Position numbers and translations under genes: made by a program
Shown: one piece after another, positions 5,777-6,778 of the stretch
Layout: each line of letters begins with the position of its first letter
Numbering within the stretch: position 1 is the first letter of the stretch
Source: an uncultured Acidobacteriaceae bacterium
GTDB taxonomy: Bacteria; Acidobacteriota; Terriglobia; Terriglobales; Acidobacteriaceae
Assembly (NCBI GenBank): GCA_903842845.1
Contig: CAIMNN010000498.1
Location: 1 to 6,778, forward strand
Direction of reading: 5' to 3'
Length of the DNA: 6,778 nucleotides
Notes under the pieces: generated by a model
What the model saw: the letters and a program-made list of their open reading frames with translations, nothing else
Database searches by the model: none
What the model was told of the DNA's origin: nothing

Positions 5777-6778
5777 ATGATCGCTTTCATACAACCATTC
5801 GGCATGCAGGGATTCGGGGGCGGGCCGCGTCTGCTGCGCAGTTTGCTCGATTGCGAACACATGCCGGCGATCAGCATCGCCACGGTGCCGGCTGAGATTG
5901 CCACTCCTACTCCTATTCCTGAGTTCGACCTGCCGGTTCGGCCGCGGTTGGGAAGGCTGGAGCGTACGCGCTACTCCTATCAGTTATCGCGGCTCAATCC
6001 TTTATTCTGCTCGCATTTTGAAAAAAAGCTGACGCAACTACTCCAGCGCGAAGGCGTGAAGGTCATTCACCTCATCCCGCACAGCTATGACCTGGTTCCG
6101 GTGACGAATGTCGCACTCAAGCTGGGCATTCCGTTGTTCCTCAGCATTCATGACGACCTTGAATACGTCAGCCGTGGCCACTACAGCCTGAATGCGATGA
6201 AGGCAGGCATGGCGCGTGCCTGGCAGAACGCCGCTGGCATCTTCACTATCAGCGATGAGATCGGCGAGGAATACGGACGCCGTTACGGCACGCGTGATTT
6301 CGTCACTGTGACCGATGGCCTGAAGAGCTTCGCCGCTCAACCGCTGCCGCGGCCGAAGAACTCACTGCGCATCTACTTCATGGGTCTGAACCACTACAAC
6401 TACATTCCGAACTTCCGCTCACTGCTCGATGCGTTGAAGCTGCTTCGCGCGCAATTACCGGGCTGGCCCATATCGCTCACCATGCGCTGCGGTTCATTTC
6501 TCGGCGAGCGGCATTCTGATGATGTTCCCATCACCGTGCATCCCTTTGCCCCCAGCGAGAGCGTTGTGGATGAGGACATGCTGAGCGCGGACCTGCTCTA
6601 CCAGCCGTTACCCTTCGCCAAGTCCGCGCAGGCGTTCGGAAAGTTCTCGCTCTCCACCAAGTTGGTAACGTATCTCGGAAGCGGTCTGCCCATCTTGTAC
6701 CACGGGCCAGAGCAGACCGCGGCAAACATGATGTTGAAAAAACACGATGCCGCCATTCGCATCACCACGGAAGACCCC
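5777..6778 (+). CDS. GT4-like glycosyltransferase, N-terminal part (3' end outside window)
   Basis: The frame is open from ATG 5777 to the window end, 334 codons with no stop. The N-terminus MIAFIQPFGMQGFGGGPRLL is the nucleotide-sugar-transferase opening strand and Gly-rich loop of GT-B enzymes. The N-terminal Rossmann-like half continues through VKVIHLIPHSYDL (94-106) and GIPLFLSIHDDLEY (117-130), typical of GT4-type acceptor domains. AAGIFTISDEIGEEYGRRYG (152-171) and VTVTDGLKSF mark the linker to the second half, which starts near LRIYFMGLNHYNYIPNF (197-213). The donor-side motif KFSLSTKLVTYLGSGLPILYHGPE (289-312) resembles the GT4 'sP.Kl.eYla.G.Pvl' region. The usual downstream Glu of the EX7E motif is not clear here. 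No transmembrane segment or signal peptide is seen, so it is probably cytoplasmic or peripheral. The ribosome site is weak. The donor and acceptor are unknown; it likely acts in envelope or exopolysaccharide synthesis. Confidence 0.82.
   Translation, partial: MIAFIQPFGMQGFGGGPRLLRSLLDCEHMPAISIATVPAEIATPTPIPEFDLPVRPRLGRLERTRYSYQLSRLNPLFCSHFEKKLTQLLQREGVKVIHLIPHSYDLVPVTNVALKLGIPLFLSIHDDLEYVSRGHYSLNAMKAGMARAWQNAAGIFTISDEIGEEYGRRYGTRDFVTVTDGLKSFAAQPLPRPKNSLRIYFMGLNHYNYIPNFRSLLDALKLLRAQLPGWPISLTMRCGSFLGERHSDDVPITVHPFAPSESVVDEDMLSADLLYQPLPFAKSAQAFGKFSLSTKLVTYLGSGLPILYHGPEQTAANMMLKKHDAAIRITTEDP

Overview
The window is a gene-dense piece of a moderately GC-rich bacterial chromosome. An acidobacterium, probably in the Terriglobia, is the best guess. 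This is inferred from the gene styles: a Tat-exported amidase with a long N-terminal extension, an exported FKBP prolyl isomerase with an Ala/Pro-rich tail, and a glycosyltransferase opening with IQPFGMQGFGGGPR. No rRNA, tRNA or marker gene is present to confirm it. No tRNA gene, CRISPR array, insertion sequence or phage gene was seen.

Layout, left to right. (1) Positions 1-432 (+) hold the 3' end of a glycoside hydrolase family 32-type gene (fructan/sucrose hydrolysis), the C-terminal beta-sandwich only. (2) A 92-nt gap contains a hairpin whose 3' arm is the Shine-Dalgarno of the next gene. (3) 525-2429 (+) is a Tat-signal amidase-signature hydrolase with a recognisable Lys-cisSer-Ser triad. 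(4) 2444-3235 (+), 14 nt further on, is an ABC ATPase of the oligopeptide/dipeptide type with no permease or binding protein in the window. (5) 3240-3767 (-) is a small exported protein of unknown function, convergent with the ATPase and separated from it by only 4 nt. (6) 3821-3876 carries a strong intrinsic terminator and an adjacent perfect palindrome, which end the next minus-strand gene. (7) 3880-4809 (-) is an exported FKBP-type peptidyl-prolyl isomerase with a low-complexity tail. (8) A divergent intergenic region (4810-4963) holds a plausible promoter for the FKBP gene. (9) 4964-5746 (+) is a TauE/SafE-family membrane permease. (10) From 5777 (+) to the window edge runs the start of a GT4-like glycosyltransferase, open at its 3' end.

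Functionally this looks like several short transcription units rather than one pathway. The amidase and ATPase may be co-transcribed, and the TauE gene and glycosyltransferase may form another unit (30-nt gap). Three products (amidase, small protein, FKBP) carry export signals, so much of the window serves the cell envelope or periplasm. I see no convincing novel multi-gene system. The points most worth a second look are the SD-sequestering hairpin before the amidase, the amidase plus orphan ATPase pairing, and the unusual FKBP architecture.
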